DNA of 64,000 bases, from contig NZ_JBGCCU010000019.1 of assembly GCF_041261445.1 (NCBI RefSeq), forward strand, positions 1 to 64,000, written 5' to 3'. Positions 8,918 through 17,121 of this stretch are shown in pieces. Positions within the stretch are counted from its first letter, which is position 1; every line of letters starts with the position of its first letter. Made by a program: the position numbers and the translations under genes. The notes beneath the pieces are model-generated. The model was not told the origin of the DNA. It did not search any database and saw nothing but the letters and a program-made list of their open reading frames with translations. Source of the stretch: Catenulispora sp. EB89. GTDB lineage: Bacteria; Actinomycetota; Actinomycetes; Streptomycetales; Catenulisporaceae.

Positions 8918-10059
8918 GCCTTCGGGCCCTCTGTGTTCTTCTCGCTCTTCGCCGGGTTGCCGAACACTTCGGCCAGCTCGGCCGGCGCCACCTGTTCGAG
9001 CTGTGCGTACGTGCACGACTCCGGCGTGCGGTCCGGACGGAAGCGGACCAGGCGGCCGCCGTGCCGGAAGCGTCCGGACAGCAGGTGCTCGTAGCGGACC
9101 TCGGCGACCAGCTCCGGCCGCAGCGGCTCCCAGGCCAGGTCCTTGTCGGCGGACCAGCGGCTGCGGGCGCCGGGCATGCGGCTGCCGGACTGTTGCTCGG
9201 CCTCGGCCCAGCCGCGCCAGGGGTGGCCGTCCAGGGCGTGCTCCCGCAGCGGCGCCAGCTCGCCGACCAGCTCGCGGCGGCGGGCCGCGGTGAAGCTGCT
9301 GGCGACGCCGACGTGGTGCAGGACGCCTTCGTCGTCGAACAGGCCCAGGAGCAGCGAGCCGACGCCTTCGCCGTCCTTGTGCCAGCGGAAGCCCGCGACG
9401 ACGCAGTCCGCGGTGCGCTCGTGCTTCACCTTGACCATGACGCGCTTGTTCTGCTCGTACGGCAGGTCCAGGGGCTTGACCATGACGCCGTCGAAACCGG
9501 CGCCTTCGAAGCGGGTGAACCAGTCCTGCGCGACGTCGGGGTCTTCGGTGAGCGGGGTCAGGATCACGCGACTGTTGCTCGGCTTTTCTCCTGTGCCCTT
9601 GTCTTCTGCGCTCGTGTAAGTCTCGAGCGCGTCGACCAACGCACGCCGGCGCTCGCTGAACGGCTCGCCGCTCAGATCACGGTCACCGATCGCCAGCAGA
9701 TCGAACGCCACGAAGCTGGCCGGCGTCTCGGCCGCGAGCTTGCGGACCCGCGAGGCGGCGGGGTGCAGGCGGTTCTGCAGCGTGTCGAAGTCCAGGCCGT
9801 CATCAGTGACCACGACGATCTCGCCATCCACCACGCAACGCTCGGGCAACGCCGCGAGCAGCAGCTCGACCAGCTCCGGGAAGTACCTGGTCAGCGGCCG
9901 ATCGTTGCGGGACCCCAGCTCCACCTCGGCACCGTCCCGGAACACGACGCACCGAAAGCCGTCCCACTTCGGCTCGTAAGCCAACCCCACCGCGCGCGGC
10001 ACATCCCGCGCAGCGGTGGCGAGCATCGGCCGCACCGGCGGCATGACCGGGAGATCCAC
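8914..10059 (-). CDS. ATP-dependent DNA ligase (LigD-Lig/LigC type)
   Basis: A 381-residue ATP-dependent ligase with the adenylation motif EPKWDGFR (nucleophile Lys31), the motif III/IIIa region, DGVMVK (motif IV) and MVKVKHERTADCVVAGFR (motif V), then an OB-fold domain. I start at the GTG at 10059, which gives VDLPVMPPVRPML, a typical N-terminus for actinobacterial LigC-like enzymes; an ATG at 10044 is possible. It forms a two-gene operon with the LigD-type polymerase, the usual actinobacterial two-protein alternative to fused LigD. No Ku gene lies in this window. Confidence 0.93.
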   Translation of the reverse strand: MDLPVMPPVRPMLATAARDVPRAVGLAYEPKWDGFRCVVFRDGAEVELGSRNDRPLTRYFPELVELLLAALPERCVVDGEIVVVTDDGLDFDTLQNRLHPAASRVRKLAAETPASFVAFDLLAIGDRDLSGEPFSERRRALVDALETYTSAEDKGTGEKPSNSRVILTPLTEDPDVAQDWFTRFEGAGFDGVMVKPLDLPYEQNKRVMVKVKHERTADCVVAGFRWHKDGEGVGSLLLGLFDDEGVLHHVGVASSFTAARRRELVGELAPLREHALDGHPWRGWAEAEQQSGSRMPGARSRWSADKDLAWEPLRPELVAEVRYEHLLSGRFRHGGRLVRFRPDRTPESCTYAQLEQVAPAELAEVFGNPAKSEKNTEGPKA

Positions 10060-10134
10060 GTTCCGACCGTAAAGCGAAGATCCACCCCCGGCACCCCGAC
10101 CGCGGCGAACGGGCGGCGCAGCTACGATCACCCG

Positions 10135-10608
10135 ATGCACAGCGACGACCTGCGCGACTTCTACGCCGAAAGCGCCCACCGCTGGAAGGTCGCCAACCGC
10201 GAGTTCCAAAAACGCACCCACGGCTGGCACTTCACCCTCGCCCCCGCGGCCCACGAGTGGGCCCAAGCCCACGCCGCCAGCGACCGCTGGCACTCCAGCG
10301 GCACCACCCTGATCGAACTGGCCGACGCCGCAGGCATGATCCACAAACCGGAACCAGGCCGCATCGCCGCCGCCTACTCCCACCGCGACTCCAGAACCGA
10401 AATGACGACGGAGGAAGGCTTCGGCTTCTGGCCGACGGCCGCCGAGGCGCTGGTCGTCCACGCCGGCCACGCGATCCCCCTAGCCGCGCTCGAACCCCCA
10501 GCAACCCGAGGCGACGGCACGGCGCCCCTGGCGCTGCTGCGACTGGTGGTCGACTCGTTCGCGACGGTGAGCGTGTTCAGCGATCCGCCAGGCGCTCGGC
10601 GAGGATAA
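10135..10608 (+). CDS. Hypothetical protein
   Basis: A 157-residue soluble protein, divergent from the ligase gene with 75 bp between starts. Recognisable features are only a Trp/His-rich N-terminal half (RWKVANREFQKRTHGWHFTL) and a C-terminal FGFWPTAAEALVVHAGHAIPLAAL segment. There is no signal peptide and no membrane segment. Codon use is normal for the window, so I take it as a real gene. I do not recognise the family. Confidence 0.65.
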   Translation: MHSDDLRDFYAESAHRWKVANREFQKRTHGWHFTLAPAAHEWAQAHAASDRWHSSGTTLIELADAAGMIHKPEPGRIAAAYSHRDSRTEMTTEEGFGFWPTAAEALVVHAGHAIPLAALEPPATRGDGTAPLALLRLVVDSFATVSVFSDPPGARRG

Positions 10609-10614
10609 CAGGCT

Positions 10615-11135
10615 CTATACTTCCGACGGCAGGACCGCGCTGATCTCGCTGCGCACCTGCCGGGCCTGCCACCTGCAGCGCCCCCGCGCCCCGGGCACGC
10701 TCCCTGCCGCCCGCGCCCCGCTCGCGGTGTGCTTGAGCGCCGGGCCTTAGCCGCCCACTCCATGCCGCACTGCTCGGCACTCGCACGCGTTGCCCGCCCC
10801 TGCCGCCCGCGCCCCGTTCGCGGCCGGCCCAGTTCACCGATTTCGCCCGTTGCCAGCGGCCAGGCTGCGTCGCCCGGGTAGCGCTCGCCTTGTGTTCGTT
10901 GCGCCACGCCGGCCCCGCGCCGTGCCTGCTCGCGCGCCCCGGCATCGCTGATCTAGCTCGCCGCGCACCTGCCTGGCCTCGCCACCGCACCGTTCTCGTC
11001 CCGTGCTCGCCGCACCACGCCAGCCCCGCGCCGGCCCGGGCCCTGGCGCCGCTGATCTCGCCGCTGCGCGCCGGCCCGCCTCCGTCACCTGCACCGCCCC
11101 GCGGCCGGCCCCCTCCCGCCCCACCCACCTCATTC
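10615..11135. repeat. Degenerate GC-rich intergenic repeats
   Basis: This noncoding stretch holds at least three imperfect copies of a unit containing CGCTGATCT followed by a C/G-rich segment (near 10638, 10948 and 11050). The last two copies are about 110 bp apart and share GCGCCACGCC/CGCACCACGCC plus CCCCGCGCCG. A second element, TGCCGCCCGCGCCCCG, occurs near 10706 and 10800. Open frames across it are Gly/Arg/Ala-rich and show no protein-like constraint, so I read it as noncoding repeat DNA preceding the M-box promoter. Confidence 0.45.
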
Positions 11136-11184
11136 GCTCGATTAGGCAAATGAGCAATGGTCCGATAACATTACTCCCGTCAAG

Positions 11185-11362
11185 AAGGCACCTCGTTAGG
11201 TGAGGCGTCTGCACCGGACACAAGCCACTGATCTCACGACGTCGAGAGACGCCCAAGGTCAGGACAGGTCTCCTCGGCTTAAGGGGTGACCCGAAGTGGC
11301 TACCGGCCAATGGTCGGGATACGCCGGGCAGTGCCAAAGCTCTTACGAGAGGGAGTGCCTCC
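11185..11362 (+). ncRNA. M-box (ykoK) magnesium riboswitch
   Basis: The conserved M-box strings appear in order: GTTAGGTGAGGC (from 11195), GACGTCGAGAGACGCC, ACAGGTCTCCTCGGCTTAAG, GGTGACCCGAAGTGGCTACC and GTGCCAAAGCTCTTACGAG. The closing stem pairs GGCACCTCGT near 11188 with ACGAGAGGGAGTGCC ending near 11359. Known M-boxes fold around several Mg2+ ions and lower expression of downstream Mg2+ transport genes when Mg2+ is plentiful. Here it lies about 300 nt ahead of an NRAMP-related transporter and mgtC, which fits that role. Confidence 0.92.
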
Positions 11363-11373
11363 GCCGCTTCGTT

Positions 11374-11392
11374 CGGGCACGTTTCGTGCCCG
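11374..11392 (+). terminator. Hairpin immediately 3' of the M-box (possible expression platform)
   Basis: CGGGCACG and CGTGCCCG pair perfectly around a TTT loop, 12 nt after the riboswitch aptamer. There is no U-tract. It could act as an intrinsic terminator-like stem or pause site that responds to the fold of the aptamer; a second stem (GCCCGC-CGA-GCGGGC, 11631-11645) sits directly before the ribosome binding site of the transporter and could act on translation. Which one is the switch cannot be told from sequence. Confidence 0.4.
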
Positions 11393-11467
11393 GAATCCGG
11401 TGTGCGCTCCCGCGGTGATCGCGGTCCGGGTGGATTCCTGGGACCCCGGCGGGTGGAGGTGAGTGGC

Positions 11468-11569
11468 GTGGATAGTCCGAGTAGTAGTAGCACCTACCGG
11501 CTGCCGGTTGTGGCTGGCCGACTGTGCTCCACGTTGCTCTTCGATCCGTCTGACGCGCAGCAGCTCTGA
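11468..11569 (+). CDS. Short leader ORF between M-box and transporter gene
   Basis: A 33-codon frame starting GTG at 11468, with GGAGG eight bases upstream, reads MDSPSSSSTYRLPVV and ends in SDAQQL. It lies in the long 5' leader after the riboswitch and stops 92 bp before the transporter start. The block GGAGGTGAGTGGC before the start is repeated exactly ahead of the small His-rich ORF that leads the second transporter operon. Such short ORFs can attenuate transport genes (mgtL in enterics is the known precedent), but function here is inference. Confidence 0.45.
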   Translation: MDSPSSSSTYRLPVVAGRLCSTLLFDPSDAQQL

Positions 11570-11661
11570 CCTCTTCGTTACTTCACCGCCCACCCGCCGT
11601 GGGCTCCTGTCTGCTGCCGTCTCCTGCATGCCCGCCGAGCGGGCTGGGAGGGGTGAACCAC

Positions 11662-13335
11662 ATGACCACCGCACTGCTGGAGCGCTCGAACGCCGCAGCC
11701 GCCACCACCGCCGCCACCACCGCAGTCCTCGACGACGCCCACGTCGGCGACATCAAGGGTGCGTTCGGCACCATCAAGCTCGGCGACCACGGGGCCCGCC
11801 GCGGCCTGTCGACGAAGATGAAGACGCTGCTCGCGATCGTCGGTCCCGGCCTGATTGTGATGATCGGGGACAACGACGCCGGCGCCTTCGCCACGTACGG
11901 CCAGGCCGGTCACGACTACGGCACGAAGCTCCTGTGGACGCTGCTGCTCCTCGTCCCCGTTCTGTACGTCAACCAGGAGATGGTCCTGCGCCTCGGCGCC
12001 GTCACCGGCGTCGGCCACGCGCGCCTCATCTTCGAGCGCTTCGGCAAGTTCTGGGGCGCCTTCTCCGTCATCGACCTGTTCCTGCTCAATGCCCTGACTC
12101 TGGTCACCGAATTCATCGGCATCACCCTGGCCACCGGTTACCTCGGCCTGCCGAAGGTCCCGTCGGTGATCCTTGCCGCCCTGGTCATCGTCGCCGCCGC
12201 CTCCACCGGCTCCTTCCGCCGGTTCGAGCGCCTGGCGCTCGTCTTCTGCCTCGGTTCCCTGCTGCTGATCCCGATCTCGCTGATGGCGCACCCGGCTGTG
12301 GGCACCATGGCGCACGACTTCGTGCGGCCCTCCTTCCCCGGCGGTGCCGGCGGGGTGGCGCCGCTGATGCTGCTGATCATCGGCATCGTCGGGACGACGG
12401 TCGCGCCCTGGCAGCTCTTCTTCCAGCAGAGCTACGTCATCGACAAGCGCATCACCCCGCGCTTCATGAAGTACGAGAAGGCCGACCTGTGGATCGGCAT
12501 CGTGGTCGTGGTGATCGGCGGGGCGGCGATCATGGGCCTGGGCGCCGTCGCCTTCGCAGCCAAGGGCTCGCCGGACTTCACCGACGCCGGCTCGCTGGCC
12601 ACCGCGCTGCAGAACTACGGCGGCCGCGCGCTCGGTGACATGTTCGCCGTCGCGTTGCTGGACGCCTCCGTCATCGGCGCCTTCGCCGTCTCGCTGTCCA
12701 CCGCCTACGCCATCGGCGACGTCTTCAAGATCAACCACTCGCTGCACCGCGGCGTGAAGCAGGCCAAGGGCTTCTACGCGGTCTACGCCGGCGTCATCGG
12801 TCTGGCCGCGACCATCGTCCTGACCGCCTCGGCGCACGTCCTCGGCGTGCTCACCACCGGCGTCCAGGCCCTGGCCGGCGTGCTGCTGCCCAGCGCGACC
12901 GTCTTCCTGCTTCTGCTGTGCGTCGACAAGGAAGTCCTCGGGCCCTGGGTCAACTCCAAGAAGACCACCCTGTTCACCTCGACCGTCATCGGCGTCCTGA
13001 TCGCGCTGTCGATGGTCCTGACCGCCTCGGTCATCTGGCCGAACATCAGCGCCGGCCAGATCGACCAGATCCTCGTCGGCTGCGCGGCCGGCGGCCTGGC
13101 CGCCGCCACGTTCCTGGGCGTCAAGGCTCTGCGGGCTCGGCGCGCGCCGGACTTCGTCGCCGAGTTCGTCGACCGCTCCGGCCGCGACGAGTGGCGGACG
13201 CCGCCGCTGGACCAGCTCGGCCGGCTGACGTTCTCCAGGACCCGCCGCTACTCCATGGGCGCGCTGCGGCTGTACCTGCTGGTCTCGATGGTCATGTGCG
13301 TGTGGAAGCTCGTCGAGATGATGCTCGGCCACTGA
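11662..13335 (+). CDS. NRAMP-related magnesium transporter (NRMT/NMT type)
   Basis: A 557-residue integral membrane protein of the LeuT fold. Canonical manganese/iron NRAMPs carry Asp-Pro-Gly-Asn in TM1 and a Met-Pro-His in TM6. Here TM1 has DNDAG (Asp70, Asn71, Asp72) and TM6 has TTVAPWQLFFQQ, so the metal-selective Met is replaced by Ala. That pattern is known for NRAMP-related Mg2+ transporters, and the M-box upstream supports Mg2+ as substrate. Start: ATG with GGGAGGGG nine bases upstream. An N-terminal Ala/Thr-rich stretch precedes an AHVGDIKGAFG motif also present in the second copy at 15,331-17,121. It is probably cotranscribed with mgtC 39 bp downstream. Confidence 0.88.
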   Translation: MTTALLERSNAAAATTAATTAVLDDAHVGDIKGAFGTIKLGDHGARRGLSTKMKTLLAIVGPGLIVMIGDNDAGAFATYGQAGHDYGTKLLWTLLLLVPVLYVNQEMVLRLGAVTGVGHARLIFERFGKFWGAFSVIDLFLLNALTLVTEFIGITLATGYLGLPKVPSVILAALVIVAAASTGSFRRFERLALVFCLGSLLLIPISLMAHPAVGTMAHDFVRPSFPGGAGGVAPLMLLIIGIVGTTVAPWQLFFQQSYVIDKRITPRFMKYEKADLWIGIVVVVIGGAAIMGLGAVAFAAKGSPDFTDAGSLATALQNYGGRALGDMFAVALLDASVIGAFAVSLSTAYAIGDVFKINHSLHRGVKQAKGFYAVYAGVIGLAATIVLTASAHVLGVLTTGVQALAGVLLPSATVFLLLLCVDKEVLGPWVNSKKTTLFTSTVIGVLIALSMVLTASVIWPNISAGQIDQILVGCAAGGLAAATFLGVKALRARRAPDFVAEFVDRSGRDEWRTPPLDQLGRLTFSRTRRYSMGALRLYLLVSMVMCVWKLVEMMLGH

Positions 13336-13374
13336 CCGGCCGACCGTTCCCAGCGCCACCATAAGGAGGCGAAC

Positions 13375-14118
13375 ATGCAGAACCTGACCACTTGGGAGTT
13401 CATCGCGCGGCTGGCGGTCGGGCTCGGATGCGGCGCCGCGATCGGCGTGGAGCGGCAACTGCGGGCCCGGATGGCCGGTCTGCGCACCAACGCGCTGGTG
13501 GCCGTGGGTGCGACCCTGTTCGTGCTGTACTCGGACATCAACGGCTCGGAGAACAGTACGCAGGTCGCCGCGTACGTGGTCTCCGGCATCGGCTTCCTCG
13601 GCGGCGGCGTGATCCTGCGCGACGGGTTCAACGTCCGCGGCCTGAACACCGCCGCGACACTGTGGTGCTCGGCCGCGGTCGGGGTCATGGCGGCCTCCGG
13701 CCACCTGGCCTTCGCGGCCATCGGCACGGCCACGGTCCTGCTGGTCCACCTGCTCGGCCGCCCGGCCGGCCGGCTGTTCGACCGGCACAACGCGGTCGAG
13801 GAGGACGAGGACCTGCAGCCCTTCCGCCTGCACCTGACCTGCAAGGCCAAGTCCGAGTCGCACATCAGGGCACTGCTGGTGGCGGACACCACCGGCGGCC
13901 ACGTGATCCTGCGCGGCCTGGACACCACCCGGGACGACGGCGCCGACGCCACCCGGCTCACCGCGCACCTGCTGCTGGACGGCGACGCCGCCAGCCGGCT
14001 GGAGCAGCTGGTGGGGCGGCTGTCGCTGGAGCCGGGGATCCACGCGGTGCACTGGCACAAGGACGACGCCGACTTCGACGCGCTGACGCGGGGTCCGCGG
14101 CCGGATCCGGACGAGTGA
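13375..14118 (+). CDS. mgtC: MgtC/SapB-family membrane protein
   Basis: An N-terminal MgtC domain of about 145 residues with four or five membrane helices carries the family signatures GAAIGVERQLRARMAGLRTN and SGIGFLGGGVILRDGFNVRG. It is followed by a cytosolic ACT-like C-terminal domain of about 100 residues. MgtC proteins are linked to growth in low Mg2+ and to control of ATP synthase and phosphate uptake; they are not proven transporters. Start at an ATG after AAGGAGG. It lies 39 bp after the NRMT gene and so is under the same M-box. Confidence 0.92.
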   Translation: MQNLTTWEFIARLAVGLGCGAAIGVERQLRARMAGLRTNALVAVGATLFVLYSDINGSENSTQVAAYVVSGIGFLGGGVILRDGFNVRGLNTAATLWCSAAVGVMAASGHLAFAAIGTATVLLVHLLGRPAGRLFDRHNAVEEDEDLQPFRLHLTCKAKSESHIRALLVADTTGGHVILRGLDTTRDDGADATRLTAHLLLDGDAASRLEQLVGRLSLEPGIHAVHWHKDDADFDALTRGPRPDPDE

Positions 14119-14184
14119 GGACGTGTGAGGACGAGTGAGACCGCGTGAGGGGGCGGCGCCGACGCCGACCCACCGACGAGAAAG

Positions 14185-14220
14185 GCCCGCAGCACTGATC
14201 CACTGATCAGTGCTGCGGGC
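14185..14220. terminator. Perfect two-way intrinsic terminator
   Basis: A 16-bp perfect stem (GCCCGCAGCACTGATC and its complement, loop CACT) is flanked by AAAG on the left and TTTC on the right. It sits between the convergent mgtC and RraA-like genes and can end transcription from both sides. Confidence 0.9.
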
Positions 14221-14240
14221 TTTCGTCTTCAGTGGAGCGA

Positions 14241-14858
14241 TCAGCCCCCGAACCCGCCATCGGCCAGAATCGCGTCGATCCGAGCCCGATGCGCCCGCTC
14301 CCACTCGTCCAGCGTCTCGGCCTCGTCCTTGGCCAGCTTGGCCCGCGCCGCCGCGAACGCCTCGTCCCGCCGCCCGGCCGGCACTACGACCACGCCGTCC
14401 TCGTCGGCGACCACGATGTCCCCGGCGCCGACCGTCACACCCCCGCACCGCACCGCCACGTTGTGCTCCCCGACGACCGCTTTCGTCCCCGGGATCGGCA
14501 CCACCCCGCGCCCGAACACCGGGAACGCCGCCTCGCGCGCCTCGCCGACATCGCGGATCACGCCGTCCACGACCAGCCCGGCCACCCCGTGGCGCTGCGC
14601 CACCGCCATCACGTTCCCGCCGGCCACCGCGTACTCCACGTCGCCGCCGGTGTCCACGACGATGACCGAGCCCGGCGCGGCGCGGTAGATGGCCGCGTGC
14701 ACCATCAGGTTGTCCCCGGGCGGGCAGCGGACGGTGAAGGCCGGTCCGGCCAGGCGTCCGGACGTCCCGGTCAGCGACCGGATGCCGAGGTCCATGACGT
14801 GCTCGCGGCTCAGCACGTCGGCCAGGGTGGTGGTGGGTACGTCGGCGAAGGTGTCCAT
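14241..14858 (-). CDS. RraA-family protein (aldolase/decarboxylase-like)
   Basis: A 205-residue RraA fold protein: PTTTLADVLSREHVMD start, the GDNLMVHAAIYRAAPGSVIVVD segment, the GGNVMAVAQRHGVAGLVVDG loop, VIRDVGEA (the conserved R-D of the 4-hydroxy-4-methyl-2-oxoglutarate aldolase/oxaloacetate decarboxylase group) and GDIVVADEDGVVVVP. Family enzymes need a divalent metal, usually Mg2+ or Mn2+. It is the last gene of the minus-strand run that includes the second NRMT transporter, 41 bp after a small membrane peptide ORF. Its role in the metal setting is unknown. Confidence 0.85.
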   Translation of the reverse strand: MDTFADVPTTTLADVLSREHVMDLGIRSLTGTSGRLAGPAFTVRCPPGDNLMVHAAIYRAAPGSVIVVDTGGDVEYAVAGGNVMAVAQRHGVAGLVVDGVIRDVGEAREAAFPVFGRGVVPIPGTKAVVGEHNVAVRCGGVTVGAGDIVVADEDGVVVVPAGRRDEAFAAARAKLAKDEAETLDEWERAHRARIDAILADGGFGG

Positions 14859-14899
14859 GATCCTGTGATCGTAAAGGATGCGACGGCGCAACGAGCCGC

Positions 14900-15043
14900 T
14901 CACCGCGGCGGCCGACGACGCCGGCTCCGGCCGCGCCGCCCGGCGACCACCGCGGAGCCGACGAGCGCGACAACGATCACCAGGTATATGACGGCGCCTA
15001 CGGCAGGGTGCCCATCGGCGGTGTGGGGCAGTGCGGTGAACAT
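14900..15043 (-). CDS. Small single-pass membrane protein, 47 aa
   Basis: A short frame with ATG at 15043 and an AGAGGA box eight bases upstream. Residues 15-35 (VGAVIYLVIVVALVGSAVVAG) form a clear membrane helix, followed by an Arg-rich cytosolic tail (GRRGRSRRRR), so topology is N-out/C-in. It lies between a small ORF downstream of the second NRMT gene and the RraA-like gene. The shape recalls single-pass regulators of Mg2+ transporters such as MgtS or MgtR, but there is no sequence likeness and this is inference. Confidence 0.55.
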   Translation of the reverse strand: MFTALPHTADGHPAVGAVIYLVIVVALVGSAVVAGRRGRSRRRRPPR

Positions 15044-15085
15044 CAGGGTCCTCTTCCTCGCTGGGCACGTACGCCGATAGCCGCT

Positions 15086-15112
15086 CCGGATCGGACTACG
15101 CGTCCGATCCGG
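15086..15112. other. Perfect 11-bp inverted repeat
   Basis: CCGGATCGGAC and its exact complement flank a 5-base loop (TACGC). It is located between the two small ORFs downstream of the second NRMT gene. No U-tract follows on either strand; it may be a terminator that trims the NRMT transcript or a regulator site. Confidence 0.5.
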
Positions 15113-15133
15113 ACCGGCTGTGGTGCGGGATTC

Positions 15134-15292
15134 TCAACGGGCCGCGGCCCGTTTGGCCGCGGTCTTGGGAAGTGCCGGGCCCTCCAGCGCGGCCAGGACC
15201 GTGCTGTCCAGAACCGCGCTGTCCAGAACCGAGCGCGTCATCCGGCGCCGCATTCGCCCGATCTTGAAGAGCATCAGCACGTCAGCCCCCAT
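15134..15292 (-). CDS. Small basic protein, 52 aa
   Basis: ATG at 15292 with AGGGG six bases upstream, 38 bp after the NRMT stop. The peptide begins MGADVLMLFKIGRMRRRMTR, continues with a doubled SVLDSAVLDSTVL and ends in an Ala/Lys/Arg tail. Codons have normal G/C third positions. The doubled LDS(A/T)VL stretch matches a direct repeat of CTGTCCAGAACCG in the DNA. No family is recognised; it is probably part of the transporter operon. Confidence 0.45.
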   Translation of the reverse strand: MGADVLMLFKIGRMRRRMTRSVLDSAVLDSTVLAALEGPALPKTAAKRAAAR

Positions 15293-15330
15293 GTCAGCCC
15301 CTGTGTCGGCCCCATATCAGCCCCCTCATG

Positions 15331-17121
15331 TCAGTTTCCCCCGTGGAACACCGCGTAGCACACGAGAACCACGGCGATCAGCAGATACGCGCGCAGCGTC
15401 AACAGCCCGGCCTTGCGCAGCGGCGAGAAGACCGGCCGTGCCAAGCTGTCCAGCTGCGGCGTCCGCCACTCGGCGCGATCGGCGTTCAGCAGCGCCTTGC
15501 GCTCGGTCCGCGACAGCGGCGTGTTGTCGATCGCGCTGACCTGCTCGGTGTCGATGCCGTCGAAGGCCTCGGCCGCCTGTGCCAGCGCCGCCTTGCGCGC
15601 GCTGCGCCTGGTCACCGCCGCGATGACCGCGCCGCCGACGACGCCGACCCCGGCGCCGACCGCGAACCCGGTCTCGTACTGCGCGGCCGTGATCGAGTGG
15701 AAGAACGTCGCGGCGGTCAGCGCCAGCGACAGCAGCACCAGCGACCAGACGATCGCCCCGGCCGCGATGTTCTGCCGGACCGTGTTCACCCACGGCCCGA
15801 GCACCGGCTTGTCGTTGCACAGCAGCACCAGGAACACCGTCGCCGAGGGCAGCAGCACGCCGGCCAGCGCCTGGACCCACTGCGTGATCAGGCCCTGGGT
15901 GTGCGCGTTCGAGGACAGCATGATGGTCGCCGAGATGCCGATCAGCACCGCGTAGCCGGCGTAGAACAACTTCGCCTCGGACACCTTCCAGTGCAGCGAG
16001 TGGCGCCGGTGGAAGGTGTCGCCGAGGGTGTAGGTGGTGGCCAGCGAGACCGCGTTCGCGCCGATCAGCGAGGCGTCCAGCAGGACGATGGCGAACAGTG
16101 CGCCCAGCGCGTGCGAGCCGTGCGTCTTCAGGCCCTCGGCCACGCCGCTGGCGTCGGAGAACTGGCCGGCCAGGTCCGTGTTCTTGAAGACGAACGCCGA
16201 GGTGGCCATGATCGCGACCGCGCCGATCATCACCACCGCGACGCCGATCCACAGGTCGGCCTTCTCGTACTTCATCCAGCGCGGCGTGATGCGCTTGTCG
16301 ACGACGTTCGACTGCTGGAAGAACAGCTGCCACGGCGCGACCGTCGTCCCGACGATGGACACGATCAGCAACAGCAGCGTGGAGTCCAGGCCGCCGGGGA
16401 ACTGCGGGATCAGGCCCTTGGCGGACTCCGCAGCGTTGGGGTGCGCCATCAGCGCCATCGGGACCATGACGATGTTGATCGCGATCAGCCCGAACAGGAA
16501 GCGTTCCCAGCGTCGGAAGGAGCCGCTGGCCACCACGGCGAACAGCAGCACGGCGGCCAGCGGGACCGACACCTTCTGCGGGACGCCGAAGTAGTTCAGC
16601 GCCAGCGCCACGCCGATGAACTCGGTGACGATGGTCAGGGAGTTCACCAGGAACAGGTCGCCGACGCTGAAGGCGCCCCAGAACCTGCCGAAGCGCTGGA
16701 AGATCAGGCGCGCGTGGCCGACGCCGGAGACCGCGCCGAGGCGGACGACCATCTCCTGGTTGACGTACAGGACCGGGATCAGCAGGGCCAGGGTCCAGAC
16801 CAGCTTCATGCCGTAGTTCTGGCCGGCGTTGGAGTAGGTCGCCACGCCGCCGGCGTCGTTGTCGCCGACCATGACGATCAGGCCGGGGCCCATGATGACC
16901 AGGAGTGTGCGCAGCTTCTGCCACCAGGTTCTGCGGGCTTCGCAGTCGTCCTGGCGGATGCGGCCGAGGGCGCCGACGATGTCGCCGACGTGGGCGGAGT
17001 CCAGGGTGGCGCCGGAGTTGGTGTCGGAGTTGGTGCGAGAGTCGGTGTGGGAGTCAGTGCGGGAGTCGGCGCCCGAGTTGGCGCCGGGCGGACCCTCGGA
17101 GCGCGGGGTGTCGATGGACAT
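15331..17121 (-). CDS. Second NRAMP-related magnesium transporter
   Basis: A 596-residue homologue of the plus-strand transporter at 11,662. It has the same altered metal motifs, GDNDAGG in TM1 (Asp87, Asn88, Asp89) and TTVAPWQLFFQQ in TM6, and the same AHVGDIVGALGRI motif before TM1, but a different cytosolic N-terminus of about 40 residues made of Ser/Asp/Thr/Asn repeats. The C-terminal 60 residues after TM11 are cytosolic. ATG follows GGAGGAATC. No M-box is visible upstream; control is more likely through the operator and promoter near 17,800 and the short ORFs in between. By family logic it moves Mg2+ and possibly other divalent ions. Confidence 0.87.
   Translation of the reverse strand: MSIDTPRSEGPPGANSGADSRTDSHTDSRTNSDTNSGATLDSAHVGDIVGALGRIRQDDCEARRTWWQKLRTLLVIMGPGLIVMVGDNDAGGVATYSNAGQNYGMKLVWTLALLIPVLYVNQEMVVRLGAVSGVGHARLIFQRFGRFWGAFSVGDLFLVNSLTIVTEFIGVALALNYFGVPQKVSVPLAAVLLFAVVASGSFRRWERFLFGLIAINIVMVPMALMAHPNAAESAKGLIPQFPGGLDSTLLLLIVSIVGTTVAPWQLFFQQSNVVDKRITPRWMKYEKADLWIGVAVVMIGAVAIMATSAFVFKNTDLAGQFSDASGVAEGLKTHGSHALGALFAIVLLDASLIGANAVSLATTYTLGDTFHRRHSLHWKVSEAKLFYAGYAVLIGISATIMLSSNAHTQGLITQWVQALAGVLLPSATVFLVLLCNDKPVLGPWVNTVRQNIAAGAIVWSLVLLSLALTAATFFHSITAAQYETGFAVGAGVGVVGGAVIAAVTRRSARKAALAQAAEAFDGIDTEQVSAIDNTPLSRTERKALLNADRAEWRTPQLDSLARPVFSPLRKAGLLTLRAYLLIAVVLVCYAVFHGGN

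Noticed and set aside
10577-11149. 190-residue Gly/Arg/Ala-rich frame on the minus strand in the repeat block
   Set aside because: Composition follows the GC-rich repeats; no protein-like pattern, no ribosome binding site.
11185-11362. yybP-ykoY manganese riboswitch
   Set aside because: The conserved strings match the M-box (GTTAGGTGAGGC, GCCAAAGCTCT), and the characteristic yybP-ykoY loops are absent.
11662-13335. Manganese transporter MntH
   Set aside because: The DPGN and MPH motifs of Mn/Fe NRAMPs are replaced by DNDA and APW, and an M-box lies upstream.
11578-14973. 1131-residue open frame on the minus strand across both the transporter and mgtC
   Set aside because: It is antisense to two clear membrane proteins and consists of Gly/Arg/Asp/His-rich low-complexity sequence caused by GC3 bias.
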